Part shown: positions 8,643 through 16,951 of the stretch, piece by piece | Numbering within the stretch: position 1 is the stretch's first letter | Layout of the letters: each line of letters opens with the position of its first letter | Origin: Streptomyces sp. WZ-12 | Lineage (GTDB): Bacteria > Actinomycetota > Actinomycetes > Streptomycetales > Streptomycetaceae | Direction: 5' to 3' | Length of the DNA: 64,000 nt | Assembly: GCF_028898845.1 (NCBI RefSeq) | Contig: NZ_CP118574.1 | Location: 8,047,001 to 8,111,000 of the forward strand | Program-made: the position numbers and the translations under genes | Notes under the pieces: model-generated | The model's database searches: none | What the model saw: only the letters and a program-made list of their open reading frames with translations | What the model was told of the DNA's origin: nothing

Positions 8643-9305
8643 CTATGAGCCGCTGGTGAAGCTGGTGGCCCATACCTCGACAAATGCGCCCTGGCGAACG
8701 TGGTCGACCTCGAACCCGGCACCGGCAACGACAGCGGCGAACGCCTCGGCGTCCCAGACCGTGTACCAGCGGCGCCCGTCGGGCTCATCGAGCCAGCCGG
8801 TGCGGCCGACGGACTTGAGGCACGCGTACAGCTTGCCGCCGGGGCGCAGCAGCCGGGCGAACTGGCCGAGTACGTCCACGGTTTCGGGCTCGCGCAAGTG
8901 CACCAGCGAGGCGCAGGCCCAGATCCCGTCGAACGTCCCGGCCGGGAACTGGGACCCGACCTCACGTAGGTCGCACTGTGAGGTCGGTGCGTGGGCACTG
9001 GCCATCGCGACGAACACCGGGTTGAGGTCGACGCCCCGGGCACTGTGACCGTGGTCGGCGAATCGCGCGAGGTCGCGTCCGGGGCCGCACCCGGCGTCCA
9101 GGATCTGCGAGGGCGTCGGCAGCGAGTTGGCGAACCGCTCGACCCGATCGGCCATCTTGGGGGCGTGGTTGGCAGCGTAGTCGTCGGCGTGGTCGCTGTA
9201 GACCGCGACAGACTCCGCAGCCGGGTCGATCAGCGGCTCGCTGTCGCTGTTGGTGTTGGTGTTGGGTGAAGTCACTCGCAGATCCTGTGGCGACGGGTCT
9301 GACAT
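8643..9305 (-). CDS. class I SAM-dependent methyltransferase
   Basis: A 220-residue Rossmann-fold methyltransferase. ILDAGCGPGRDLARFADHG (motif I, residues about 66-84) binds the cofactor, GVDLNPVFVAMA is motif II, and WACASLVHLREPE plus LLRPGGKLYACLK are the later motifs. Substrate unknown. MSDPSP at 9305 is the preferred start; an in-frame ATG at 9326 adds seven residues. A second methyltransferase gene lies 236 bp upstream on the same strand, but the two share only the generic fold. Confidence 0.85.
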   Translation of the reverse strand: MSDPSPQDLRVTSPNTNTNSDSEPLIDPAAESVAVYSDHADDYAANHAPKMADRVERFANSLPTPSQILDAGCGPGRDLARFADHGHSARGVDLNPVFVAMASAHAPTSQCDLREVGSQFPAGTFDGIWACASLVHLREPETVDVLGQFARLLRPGGKLYACLKSVGRTGWLDEPDGRRWYTVWDAEAFAAVVAGAGFEVDHVRQGAFVEVWATSFTSGS

Positions 9306-9540
9306 CGGACCTTCTCTACTGGGCAACGCAAGGGTCTCGGATTACCCCGTGAAGACGCTCGGACAACGGTGGGCCGTGCCCAAAGCGCTGGTGGATCCAC
9401 AACGCCGGTTCCCGTGGCGTCAGTTCACCGGCCAGCATCCGGACGGCGAGCGTTCGTGCCGCCGCTTTCTGCCCGGCGAGACTGCCAACTGGGTAGAGGG
9501 CAAGCCCCACCCATCCGCCCCCAAAGAGCACAGGCACGAT

Positions 9541-10167
9541 TCAGGGGAGGCGGGCCAGCAAGTGCGCGTCGAGGAAGCCGCGTTCGGAGGCCGGATCGTG
9601 GACCAGCCGGGCGAACGGGACGAGGCCGGCGCCTGTGAGCAACTCGGCGAACTGGTCCACCGGCCAGCTGTAGGCGGGCGTCACTTTGTGGTCGAAGCGG
9701 ACCGGCTCCGGCCCGTCGGTCGCGAAGAAGGGGACCAAGAGCAGGCCGCCCGGTGCCAGGACACGCACCTGCTCGGCGAGCAGCGCGGGCAGTTCCCCAG
9801 GCGGGGTATGGATCATCGAGTAGTGGGCCAGCACGCCGCCGACCGTGTCGTCGTCGATCGGCAGGGACTCCATCCGCGCCTCGTCGAACCGCAGCGCTGG
9901 ATTGGCGCGCCGGGCGTGATCGACCATGCCCGGAGAGAGGTCGAACCCGGCGGCTTCCAGCCCCAGTTCGTGCAACATGGCCGTCAGATGCCCGGGCCCG
10001 CACCCGACATCGACCGCCCGCAGGTTCCCCGTCGCACGCACCAACTCGGCGAAGGTTCCGATCATGTTCCGCGAGAACGGCTGCGTCTCCAGCCGATCCG
10101 CGAACAACGACGCATACAGCTCGACGACCCCGTCGTAGGCCGCCCCGGTCTCGTCCTGGTGCTCCAT
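9541..10167 (-). CDS. class I SAM-dependent methyltransferase
   Basis: A 208-residue methyltransferase of the Methyltransf_11/25 type: AVDVGCGPGHLTAMLHELG (motif I, residues about 48-66), GFDLSPGMVDHARR, then GVLAHYSMIHTPPGELP and LAPGGLLLVPFF. I place the start at MEHQDE (10167), where the family-like sequence begins; the open frame continues upstream to 10491 but overlaps the promoter and start of the divergent acetyltransferase gene. Substrate unknown. Confidence 0.85.
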   Translation of the reverse strand: MEHQDETGAAYDGVVELYASLFADRLETQPFSRNMIGTFAELVRATGNLRAVDVGCGPGHLTAMLHELGLEAAGFDLSPGMVDHARRANPALRFDEARMESLPIDDDTVGGVLAHYSMIHTPPGELPALLAEQVRVLAPGGLLLVPFFATDGPEPVRFDHKVTPAYSWPVDQFAELLTGAGLVPFARLVHDPASERGFLDAHLLARLP

Positions 10168-10356
10168 CACGGAGAAGGAAGCTAGCATCCGCGCACGTTC
10201 GCAGCTTCTCCGCCCCCGTACCGCCGCTCCGGGAGCGACTGGCCAGTCACATGGCCACGGGGCGAGCCGGCGAAGCCTGCCGTCCTGGGGCCGGGAGCGG
10301 CGGCACGGCGGGTGCCGATTTCCGACGAGTCGCCTGTCTTCGGCAGGATGGGTGCC

Positions 10357-10890
10357 ATGGTTGAGATCCACACCCCCCGCCTCCTGCTCCGTCAATGGCA
10401 TGACGACGACCTCGTGCCCATGGCCGAGATCAACGCGAACCCTCGGGTCATGCGCTGGATCGACGACGGCTCGGTGCGCGACCTGGACCACACTGCCGAG
10501 GCCATCGAGCGATGGGAGGAGGAGTGGGACGAGGAGGGCTTCGGGCTCTTCGCCGTCGAGTTGCTGGCCTCGGGGGAACTGGCCGGCTTCACGGGGCTGT
10601 ACGTGCCTGAGTTCCTGCCGGAGGTAGGGCCCGCCGTGGCGATCGGCTGGCGGCTTGGCTCACAGTTCTGGGGCCAGGGATACGCGTCCGAAGCTGCCCA
10701 GGCCACGCTGGAGTTCGCGCTCCAGGACCGTGGCCTCGACCACGTCATCAGCATCAGTCGGGCGGGTGACGCCGCTTCCGAGAACGTCATCCGCAAGCTC
10801 GGAATGGTGCTGGAGCGCGAGACGGTCCACCCGGAGTACGGCTACCCGCTGCGCGTTCACACCATCGACCTCACCGAGTACCAGGCGTGA
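10357..10890 (+). CDS. GNAT family N-acetyltransferase (RimJ/RimL-like)
   Basis: A 177-residue acetyltransferase opening with the family-typical IHTPRLLLRQWHDDDL. Acetyl-CoA binding is indicated by AIGWRLGSQFWGQGYASEAA (motif A Q/RxxGxG/A, residues about 86-105), followed by SISRAGDAASENVIRKLGM near residue 132. The layout matches the Acetyltransf_3 branch that modifies ribosomal protein N-termini or small molecules. Divergent from the methyltransferase gene at 10167. Confidence 0.87.
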   Translation: MVEIHTPRLLLRQWHDDDLVPMAEINANPRVMRWIDDGSVRDLDHTAEAIERWEEEWDEEGFGLFAVELLASGELAGFTGLYVPEFLPEVGPAVAIGWRLGSQFWGQGYASEAAQATLEFALQDRGLDHVISISRAGDAASENVIRKLGMVLERETVHPEYGYPLRVHTIDLTEYQA

Positions 10891-11407
10891 GGAGCCTCGC
10901 GACGAGGGCCCAGGCAAACCTCGCACTGTTCGAGCACATCGATGAGTGCGAGGAGCCGCGGCGCAGCCAGGGGCGGGTCGGGTGGCTCAGGTCGATCGGA
11001 TCGAGTTCGAGGAGAAGCGCTGCGCCGACCAGGCAGCGGCCGAATAGCTGGGTCTCAATCCCCGTCGATCATCCCTGGCCCGCTGACCGAAATCTCCCGA
11101 ACCATGGGGAACCTTAGGGCTGGCCGCCGACTGGCCGGCCGGCGCGGTCAACACCGCCCGCCTCCACAGCCCCAGCAGCAGGCGCCGATGACTTGGTCGA
11201 CGCCCTCGCCTTCCTCGCTGACGCCGGCCGGATCGCTGACGAGGCCCGCACTGCCGGACACGAGGCCCTTGGCCATACCGAGGACGCCGAGCCGCTACGT
11301 TCTCCGGCCGCCGAACTGCGCGACGAGAAGTGATGCCGCGGTGAAGATGGCGGGGCGACAACCCCTGGCGGGGGCATGCCGGCATCCTGCCGCTGTCTTG
11401 GGATGTC
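10891..11407. other. intergenic stretch with a possible gene remnant
   Basis: 517 bases with no intact gene. On the plus strand, 11188-11333 reads as a coding-like fragment ending with TGA (DDLVDALAFLADAGRIADEA, then ...EPLRSPAAELRDEK), helical and GC3-rich, but without an in-frame start or conserved N-terminus. It may be the tail of a lost gene. Otherwise nothing seen. Confidence 0.35.
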
Positions 11408-11767
11408 CTACGCGGAGCCGGGCTCGATGATGTCGGTGGCGATGCAGGCGAAGCGGGCGATGTTCCGTGGGCAGAGCCACCCCTCCCGGGAGTGGTACTC
11501 CGTCCACTCCGCGGTCGGGTCCGCCACTCCGCGGAGCTGCTCCACGCGGTCGAGGTCGACTTCCTCCTCGTGGTTCAGGTAGGGGTGTTCGTCGTGCGTG
11601 CAGGGACGGTCGCGTAGTGTGCCGTCGGTCGCTCGCAGCGCGGCGAGAGCTTCAGGTTTGCCGGTGTCGGCGATCGCGTAGTCGAGGTGGGGGGCCATCA
11701 GCACCAGGCCGAGTGCCCAGGCGTACGCCAACTCCCCATCCGGGTCCGCCGCCCCGCCGCCCCTCAC
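11408..11767 (-). CDS. hypothetical protein, acidic, 119 residues
   Basis: The open frame on the minus strand ends with VDLDRVEQLRGVADPTAEWT and FACIATDIIEPGSA, with good codon bias over the last 119 codons. I place the start at a GTG at 11767, just before GELAYAWALGLVLMAPHLDY; the frame is open farther upstream, but that part is antisense to the divergent KilB-like gene. No family recognised. The first residues after the start are low-complexity, so the true start could be internal. Confidence 0.5.
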   Translation of the reverse strand: MRGGGAADPDGELAYAWALGLVLMAPHLDYAIADTGKPEALAALRATDGTLRDRPCTHDEHPYLNHEEEVDLDRVEQLRGVADPTAEWTEYHSREGWLCPRNIARFACIATDIIEPGSA

Positions 11768-11800
11768 CGAATTCGACCATGGGAGAGGACTCAGTACCCG

Positions 11801-12274
11801 ATGTCCATATGGCCCTCGATCGTTGCCGTACTCGGAACCCTCGCCGGTGCCCTGGTGGCCGGACTCCTCCAGCACCGTTCGGCGCGCACCGCACGCGCCG
11901 AGCAGCGCGCCGAGAGTCACCGCCAGGACCAGCTCGGTGCCGTCACTGACTTCGCGGCTGCCCTGGACGCGCACCGCTCGGCGATCTTCCACCGGGAGCG
12001 CCTGGCCCTGAGCGAGGCAGGCACCGAGCACCAGTTGGAGGCGCAGACGAGGTCCCACGACACCCGGGCGGCGATCACCGCGCCCCACATCCGCCTCCAG
12101 GTCCTGCTCCCCGAGCTGGCCGGCCCCGCCCAGCAGGCCGCAGATGCCACGTACGCGCTGCGCAAGGCCACCGATCGCGCCGAGCTGGACGCCCGGCGGC
12201 ATGCGGCCAAGGAAGCCTCCGTGGCCTTCGTCGCCGCGGCCGCTGCGTTGCTGAACCCCGGCAACCGCGATTGA
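11801..12274 (+). CDS. KilB-like membrane-anchored helical protein
   Basis: 157 residues: an N-terminal transmembrane helix (MSIWPSIVAVLGTLAGALVA) followed by an Arg/Ala-rich, wholly helical cytoplasmic part (LQHRSARTARAEQ..., ending VAFVAAAAALLNPGNRD). Order and composition recall proteins annotated as KilB in actinomycete integrative elements (pSAM2-like), where they affect plasmid spread. That assignment is from memory of the family layout, not from a match. No integrase, replication or transfer gene is visible nearby, so if it is element-derived it is an isolated remnant. Confidence 0.5.
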   Translation: MSIWPSIVAVLGTLAGALVAGLLQHRSARTARAEQRAESHRQDQLGAVTDFAAALDAHRSAIFHRERLALSEAGTEHQLEAQTRSHDTRAAITAPHIRLQVLLPELAGPAQQAADATYALRKATDRAELDARRHAAKEASVAFVAAAAALLNPGNRD

Positions 12275-12350
12275 GGGCGACACCGCCGGCGTCCTGCGCC
12301 GGGGTAGCGCCCAGTGCCACGGGCCGTCGAGGTTGGCGGTCGCTTGCTCT

Positions 12351-13142
12351 TCACACAGCTGAGGTTGGCTGCGTTCGCAGTCGTGTCTGGATTACCAGCT
12401 CGTTCATGTCGGCGGCGGCATCCGTCGCCGTCGGTAGCGTGGTTGACCGCTCGGCCTCGTCCAGCGTCGCGTGGAGGGCATCGACATCGGTCGTGATGCG
12501 CTCGTGGGTGGGGGCACCGTCGAGCGTGGAGAGGCGTCCGTGTTCGGCCGCGGCTTTTGCCGTGACGAGGTCTCCGACGTAGTTCGGTGCCCGCACGGTG
12601 TCCAGCAGCGTCGGCAGGTCTGCCTGGACTTCGTGGGCGCGCATCAGATGAATGCCCGTGAGCAGGACGCGGAACGTGTAGAGCAGCGGCTTGAGTTCGC
12701 CGGTCTTCTCGAAGAGGCGCCACTGCTTCGTCGCGAAGCCGCGGTAGTGGCGGGTGTGATGCACCGTCAGGAGGCGCGGGGCGAGGCCGACGAGGGCGGT
12801 GTGCTCGGGTGTCGTGTGCACCACTAGTGGGGAGAGGAGTTGCTCCAGGACATAGCCGTTGGGGCGGAGCAGGAGCCTGGCGAACTTGGCCAGGTCGTGG
12901 GTGACCAGGTCCATCTCCAGGCCGTCCGCGTCCCACATGCGGGACCGGGTCTCCGGCGCGGGCGTCAGCCCCAGGACGTCGCGCAGGGGCAGCACGTGGA
13001 CGCCGCGCAGGTCGACGTCCGAGTCGCGGGACGGGAAGCCGTAGAGGTGGGCGCCCGAGACCGTGGCGAACAGCAGGGGGTGCCGCTGTTCGGCGACGAC
13101 GTGTGTCAGGTCCGGTAGGCCGCTGACGGTGTGCGTGGTCAT
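12351..13142 (-). CDS. predicted nucleotidyltransferase (YcgL/COG3541-like)
   Basis: 263 residues. The N-terminal part has the polymerase-beta-type nucleotidyltransferase motif: SGAHLYGFPSRDSDVDLRGV (residues about 29-48), a GSxxxG-like strand followed by DxDxR carboxylates. The remaining helical domain (KQWRLFEKTGELKPLLYTFR...) is as in the YcgL family. Starts at 13142, overlapping by 4 bp the stop of the preceding, related gene. Family members are linked to RNA repair or antitoxin-like functions, but the substrate is unknown. Confidence 0.75.
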   Translation of the reverse strand: MTTHTVSGLPDLTHVVAEQRHPLLFATVSGAHLYGFPSRDSDVDLRGVHVLPLRDVLGLTPAPETRSRMWDADGLEMDLVTHDLAKFARLLLRPNGYVLEQLLSPLVVHTTPEHTALVGLAPRLLTVHHTRHYRGFATKQWRLFEKTGELKPLLYTFRVLLTGIHLMRAHEVQADLPTLLDTVRAPNYVGDLVTAKAAAEHGRLSTLDGAPTHERITTDVDALHATLDEAERSTTLPTATDAAADMNELVIQTRLRTQPTSAV

Positions 13143-13843
13143 GCGGGGCTGCCTTCGTTGGTCAGGGAGCGACGGCGGACCGAGATCAGCCAGTCCTCCA
13201 CGCGGGTGGTGTCGGGGAGTTCGGGGAGCGGGCTCGCAGCCAGTGTCTGGTCCAGGCGTGCGGACAGCCTGTCGCGCCAGGCGCAGACCTCGTCCCAGGG
13301 CACTTCGCCGCGGCGTACGGCCAACAGGCGTTCGCGGTACGGGCCCGTGTCGATGTGCATGGTGCCGCTCTCCAACAGTGAGGCACCGCTGATCATCAGG
13401 CGGAGCATGTGCATGAGGTGCTTCCAGCGCGGCTCGCTCCCGCGTTCCCGGCGGTTCTCCGCCTTGACGAACTGGGCGTTGGCGTACCGCGCGAAGGTGG
13501 TGTATGCCTTGCGGGAGAGGAACGCGGGGGCGAGGTGCCGTAGTTCGGCGCCGAGTGCGGTGTGCTGTTCGACGAGTGGGCTGTGCAGGACTTCGAGGAC
13601 GTTGGGATTGTTGGCGAGGGCGAGCTCGCAGAACCGCTCCACCTCCCAAGCGAACTGCTCGGGCAGCGGGCCTTCCACGTGGGTGGGCGGTTTGACCATG
13701 CGCCAGAAGTCGGCGGTGGGCGCGACGTACACACCGCGGCGATCGACGTCCGAGGCCGCCGTGGCAAGCCCGAACGCGCGCGAACCGACCACCACCGACA
13801 GGATCGTGTGCTGCTCCACCAAGTACTGCCGCGACGCTGGCAT
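13139..13843 (-). CDS. predicted nucleotidyltransferase (YcgL/COG3541-like)
   Basis: 234 residues, a paralogue of the gene that follows it in the same operon (ATGA overlap at 13139-13142). VVVGSRAFGLATAASDVDRR (residues about 17-36) is the GSxxxG...SDxD catalytic motif. EVERFCELALANNPNVLEVL and HLMHMLRLMISGASLLESG match the helical domain of the YcgL-type family. The tandem pair may act as a heterodimer or on successive substrates. Starts at MPASRQYL, directly after a tandem-repeat spacer. Confidence 0.75.
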   Translation of the reverse strand: MPASRQYLVEQHTILSVVVGSRAFGLATAASDVDRRGVYVAPTADFWRMVKPPTHVEGPLPEQFAWEVERFCELALANNPNVLEVLHSPLVEQHTALGAELRHLAPAFLSRKAYTTFARYANAQFVKAENRRERGSEPRWKHLMHMLRLMISGASLLESGTMHIDTGPYRERLLAVRRGEVPWDEVCAWRDRLSARLDQTLAASPLPELPDTTRVEDWLISVRRRSLTNEGSPA

Positions 13844-13885
13844 GCGGCTATTTTCGTAAGAATGCCGCGATGAGCCAAAGGATTT

Positions 13886-13920
13886 CTCGGTGCTCGGTGC
13901 TCGGTGCTCGGTGCTCGGTC
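13886..13920. repeat. 7-bp tandem repeat, five copies
   Basis: CTCGGTG is repeated four times exactly plus a fifth copy ending in C, about 40 bp upstream of the nucleotidyltransferase start. Possible slippage site; no further structure seen. Confidence 0.9.
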
Positions 13921-14015
13921 ACGAGTCAGGGACCGGGGGCGGGCCGGCGGCCCGGTCGGGCCGGGCGTGGCACATTTCGAGGCGCGGAGTGCCGTGCGTG
14001 ACCAGTCGTCAGCGG

Positions 14016-15329
14016 TCAGGCGTGGGGCGTCGTAGTGGGTCGGGGGTGCAGGATCCCGGACGTGGTTGCGGCGACCAGGCAGAGTGCGACGGGCAGGAAG
14101 AGGGTGAGGTTGAGCGGTACGGCGTGGGTGAGTGGGCCGATGACGGCGGGGCCGGCCAGCATGCCGAGGTAGCCGAGTCCGGCGACCCGGGAGACGTTGG
14201 CGCCGGCGTTGTCGGGGTCGAAGTGGCCCGCGGCGCTGAAGAGTTGGGGGACGCAGCCGGACAGTCCGGCGCCGAACACCGCCCAGCCGGTCAGGGCCAA
14301 CGGGACCCAGGGAGAGAGGGCCGCCACGGTCAGGCCGGCGGCGGCCGTGCCGGCGCCGTAGCGGAGCACGGCCACCGGGCCGACGCGGGCGGCGACCCGG
14401 TCCGCCAACAGGCGTCCGAGGGTCATGGCGGTGGCGAACGCCCCGTAGGCGAGGGCGGCGGTGGCCGCGGGCGCGTCCAGGACCGTGCGGAGGTGGAGCA
14501 CACTCCAGTCGTTGGCGACGCCCTCGCACAGCATGATCAGCAGGGCGAGGGTGGCCAGGATCCAGATGTGGCGTGGAGTGGTTCGTCGGGGGTGTGGGGT
14601 GGGGGCGGTGGCGTCTGAGGGCGTGGAACTCGGCGCCTTGCGCAGCGAGTTGACGGGAGAGTCGGCCTGTGGGCTGGTGCCTGGGGCGGTCGCCGGGAGC
14701 AGTGCCGGTGCGGCCAGGGCGGTGACGAGTAGGCCCAGTGCCGCCACGGAGGTGAGCGTCGCCGCCGGGCTCCAGTCCAGGGTGAGCGTGCGCGCGCCGA
14801 CCAGCGAGGCGAGCACGCCGCCGATGGAGTAGGTGGCGTGGAACGCGGACATGACCGGTCGTCGGTAGCCGCGCTCGACCTGGACGGCATGGGCGTTCAT
14901 GCCGACGTCCAGACAGCCGTTGCCGAGTCCGAGGAGGAGCAGCGCCGCCCCCAACGTCCAGGCGTGGGCGGCCAGTCCGGGCAGGACCAGGGTCACGCTG
15001 CACAGTGCCGCGCCGAGCGGTACGACGGTGCGGGCGCCGAAGCGGTCGGCGAGCGGCCCGACGAGCTGCATGCCGACGAAGGCGCCCGCGCCGAGCAGCA
15101 ACAGGAGCCAGCCGAGCACGGCGTGGTCGATGCCCACCCGCTGCTCGATGCTGGGGATGTGGACGATCCACATTCCCATCAGGAAGCCGTTGAGGGCGAA
15201 GTAGGCGAAGGTGGTCGCCCGTGCGGCCCGCAGCCGACGTGGCGGTGCGCCCGGTCGCGAACCTCCTGCGCCCGTCCCCGGTCCTGGCCTCGATCCCGGC
15301 CGTGTCTCCGGTTGTGCCTGAGAGTCCAT
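14016..15329 (-). CDS. MFS transporter
   Basis: A 437-residue transporter with twelve predicted membrane helices in two halves separated by a Pro/Thr-rich loop (near residues 215-245). Loop 2-3 carries GPLADRFGARTVVPLG, the MFS motif A, and helices 4-5 read LLGLGNGCLDVGMNAHAVQVERGYRRPVM, which is typical of the sugar/fucose-permease-like (FucP/YfmO) branch. It is divergent from a DeoR-type regulator with GAACAT operator-like repeats between them, so sugar-linked uptake or export is likely. MDSQAQ at 15329 is the chosen start; the extension to 15380 runs through those repeats. Confidence 0.85.
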   Translation of the reverse strand: MDSQAQPETRPGSRPGPGTGAGGSRPGAPPRRLRAARATTFAYFALNGFLMGMWIVHIPSIEQRVGIDHAVLGWLLLLLGAGAFVGMQLVGPLADRFGARTVVPLGAALCSVTLVLPGLAAHAWTLGAALLLLGLGNGCLDVGMNAHAVQVERGYRRPVMSAFHATYSIGGVLASLVGARTLTLDWSPAATLTSVAALGLLVTALAAPALLPATAPGTSPQADSPVNSLRKAPSSTPSDATAPTPHPRRTTPRHIWILATLALLIMLCEGVANDWSVLHLRTVLDAPAATAALAYGAFATAMTLGRLLADRVAARVGPVAVLRYGAGTAAAGLTVAALSPWVPLALTGWAVFGAGLSGCVPQLFSAAGHFDPDNAGANVSRVAGLGYLGMLAGPAVIGPLTHAVPLNLTLFLPVALCLVAATTSGILHPRPTTTPHA

Positions 15330-15334
15330 GAAAT

Positions 15335-15391
15335 GAACATAGCGAACATAATTCATGTGCGGAAGTTGCGTTGCGAACATGCTGGATGTTC
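15335..15391. promoter_or_regulatory. GAACAT operator repeats between MFS and DeoR genes
   Basis: GAACAT occurs at 15335, 15344 and 15375, and the last copy forms an inverted repeat with ATGTTC (GAACAT-gctgg-ATGTTC, 15375-15391). The 71-bp divergent spacer is AT-richer than its surroundings. The position between the DeoR gene and its likely target suggests autoregulatory binding sites. Confidence 0.6.
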
Positions 15392-15400
15392 AATGTGGGC

Positions 15401-16156
15401 ATGTCTGGAACAGCGAGACTGAGGCAGATCACCGAGGCCGTACGCGATGCGGGGAGTGTCGGCGTCGCGGAGCTCGCCGAGTTGACCGGCGCCTCGGAGA
15501 TGACCATTCGCCGTGACTTGGAGGCGTTGGCCGCGCAGGGCGTCCTTGAGCGCTACCGCGGCGGGGCCAGGAGCCTGCTGCTGCGCGGGGAGGAACCGCC
15601 GTTCGCGCTGCGCGCGCAGGAGGGATTGGAGGCCAAGCGGCGGATCGCCGCCGAGGTCGCCGGGCTGATCGCGGACGGTGAGTCGGTCGTCCTTGACAGC
15701 GGGACCACCTGCCTGGAGGTGGCTCGGGCGTTGGTCCCTCGCCGGCTGACGGTCATGCCGCTGTCGCTGCACGCGGTCAACGCCCTGACCGGCGGCCCGC
15801 AGCTCACCCTGCTGGTGCCGGGCGGGCGGCCGCGCCCGGGGGAGTTGGCGCTGACCGGCCCGTTGACCGAAGCCTCGCTGACCGCCCTGCGCTTCGACAC
15901 CGCCGTCCTCGGCTGCTGCGGGCTCACCGCTGAACACGGCCTGACCGCTTACGACTTGGACGACGCCGCCGTCAAGCGTACCGCGATCGGCTGCGCCCGC
16001 CGCGTGATCGCGGTGGCGGAAGCCGGCAAGTTGTCCCGTACTGCCCTCGCTCATGTCGCGCCGGTTGACGCCCTGCACGCCGTCGTCACCGATGCCGTCC
16101 CGGACGACCGGACGGAGCGACTGGCCGCGGCCGGCGTGACCGTGCGGACGGTGTGA
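15401..16156 (+). CDS. DeoR family transcriptional regulator
   Basis: 251 residues. The N-terminal DeoR helix-turn-helix reads RQITEAVRDAGSVGVAELAE then LTGASEMTIRRDLEALAAQG, followed by YRGGA. The C-terminal DeoR sensor domain has VVLDSGTTCLEVARAL (phosphosugar-binding loop) and VLGCCGLTAEHGLTAYD. MSGTARLRQ at 15401 is used as start; an upstream ATG at 15371 falls within the operator repeats. The HAD phosphatase gene starts 4 bp after its stop, so a sugar-phosphate is the likely ligand and substrate. Confidence 0.88.
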   Translation: MSGTARLRQITEAVRDAGSVGVAELAELTGASEMTIRRDLEALAAQGVLERYRGGARSLLLRGEEPPFALRAQEGLEAKRRIAAEVAGLIADGESVVLDSGTTCLEVARALVPRRLTVMPLSLHAVNALTGGPQLTLLVPGGRPRPGELALTGPLTEASLTALRFDTAVLGCCGLTAEHGLTAYDLDDAAVKRTAIGCARRVIAVAEAGKLSRTALAHVAPVDALHAVVTDAVPDDRTERLAAAGVTVRTV

Positions 16157-16159
16157 GCG

Positions 16160-16951
16160 GTGGTGCCGGGCATCGTTCTCTTCGACCTCTTCGGCGTGCT
16201 CGCCTGTCACCAATCGGGGGCGGGGCGGCGGGAGTTGGTGCGGTTGGCCGGCGTGTCCGGCTCGGAATTCCGGGACGCTTACTGGGCGTTGCGGGCCCCC
16301 TACGACCGTGGTGACGTCGACGGACCCGGCTACTGGCGGCGGGTCGCCGACCGCCTCGGCACCCGCTTCGACGAGCGGCGGGTCGCCGAGCTGATCGCCG
16401 CCGATGTCAGCAGTTGGAGCGCCGTGGACGACACCATGGTGGGCCTGGTTGCGGAGTTGGCGGCGGGCGGGCGGCGGCTCGGGTTGCTGTCCAACATCCC
16501 CGAGGAGCTGGCACGTTACTACGAGAGCCACCATGCCTGGCTTGACCGCTTCGAGGTGCGCGCCTTCTCCTGCCGGATCGGCCGCGCCAAGCCCGAAGCG
16601 GCCGCCTACGACTGGTGCCGGCGCGCCCTGTCCGTGTCGCCGGAGCGCATCCTGTTCGTCGACGACCGCGAGGAGAACGTCCGGGCCGCCGAAGCGGTCG
16701 GGATGCACGGCCATCTCTTCACCACTCCGGAGCGGCTGCGGGATCGGCTCGGCACGTACGTGGGAGGCGGCGGGGCGGAAGGGGGCTGCGGGGGACTGTT
16801 GGGCAGGCGGATCGGGACGCCCGGTGCGCGGTCGTCAGTTGACTGGGACGCCCGGGCTGGCGAAGGCCCGTCCGAGGTGCCTGGCTTACCGGAGATCCGT
16901 CAGCCGAGACCTGGCTCACCTGTCCGCAACATCCCCAGACGGAACACCTAG
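16160..16951 (+). CDS. HAD family hydrolase
   Basis: 263 residues. HAD motif I is degenerate at the first Asp, IVLFDLFGVLA (DxxG instead of DxD), a common form in HAD-IA proteins. LGLLSNIPEE is motif II (Ser/Asn), KPEAAAYDWCRRAL holds the motif III Lys, and ILFVDDREENVRAAEAVGMHG is motif IV. Conserved sequence ends near residue 200; the last 60 residues look like read-through sequence and include a TTA codon (16886-16888). Translationally linked to the DeoR gene (stop-start gap 3 bp). Probably dephosphorylates a sugar phosphate. Confidence 0.8.
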   Translation: MVPGIVLFDLFGVLACHQSGAGRRELVRLAGVSGSEFRDAYWALRAPYDRGDVDGPGYWRRVADRLGTRFDERRVAELIAADVSSWSAVDDTMVGLVAELAAGGRRLGLLSNIPEELARYYESHHAWLDRFEVRAFSCRIGRAKPEAAAYDWCRRALSVSPERILFVDDREENVRAAEAVGMHGHLFTTPERLRDRLGTYVGGGGAEGGCGGLLGRRIGTPGARSSVDWDARAGEGPSEVPGLPEIRQPRPGSPVRNIPRRNT

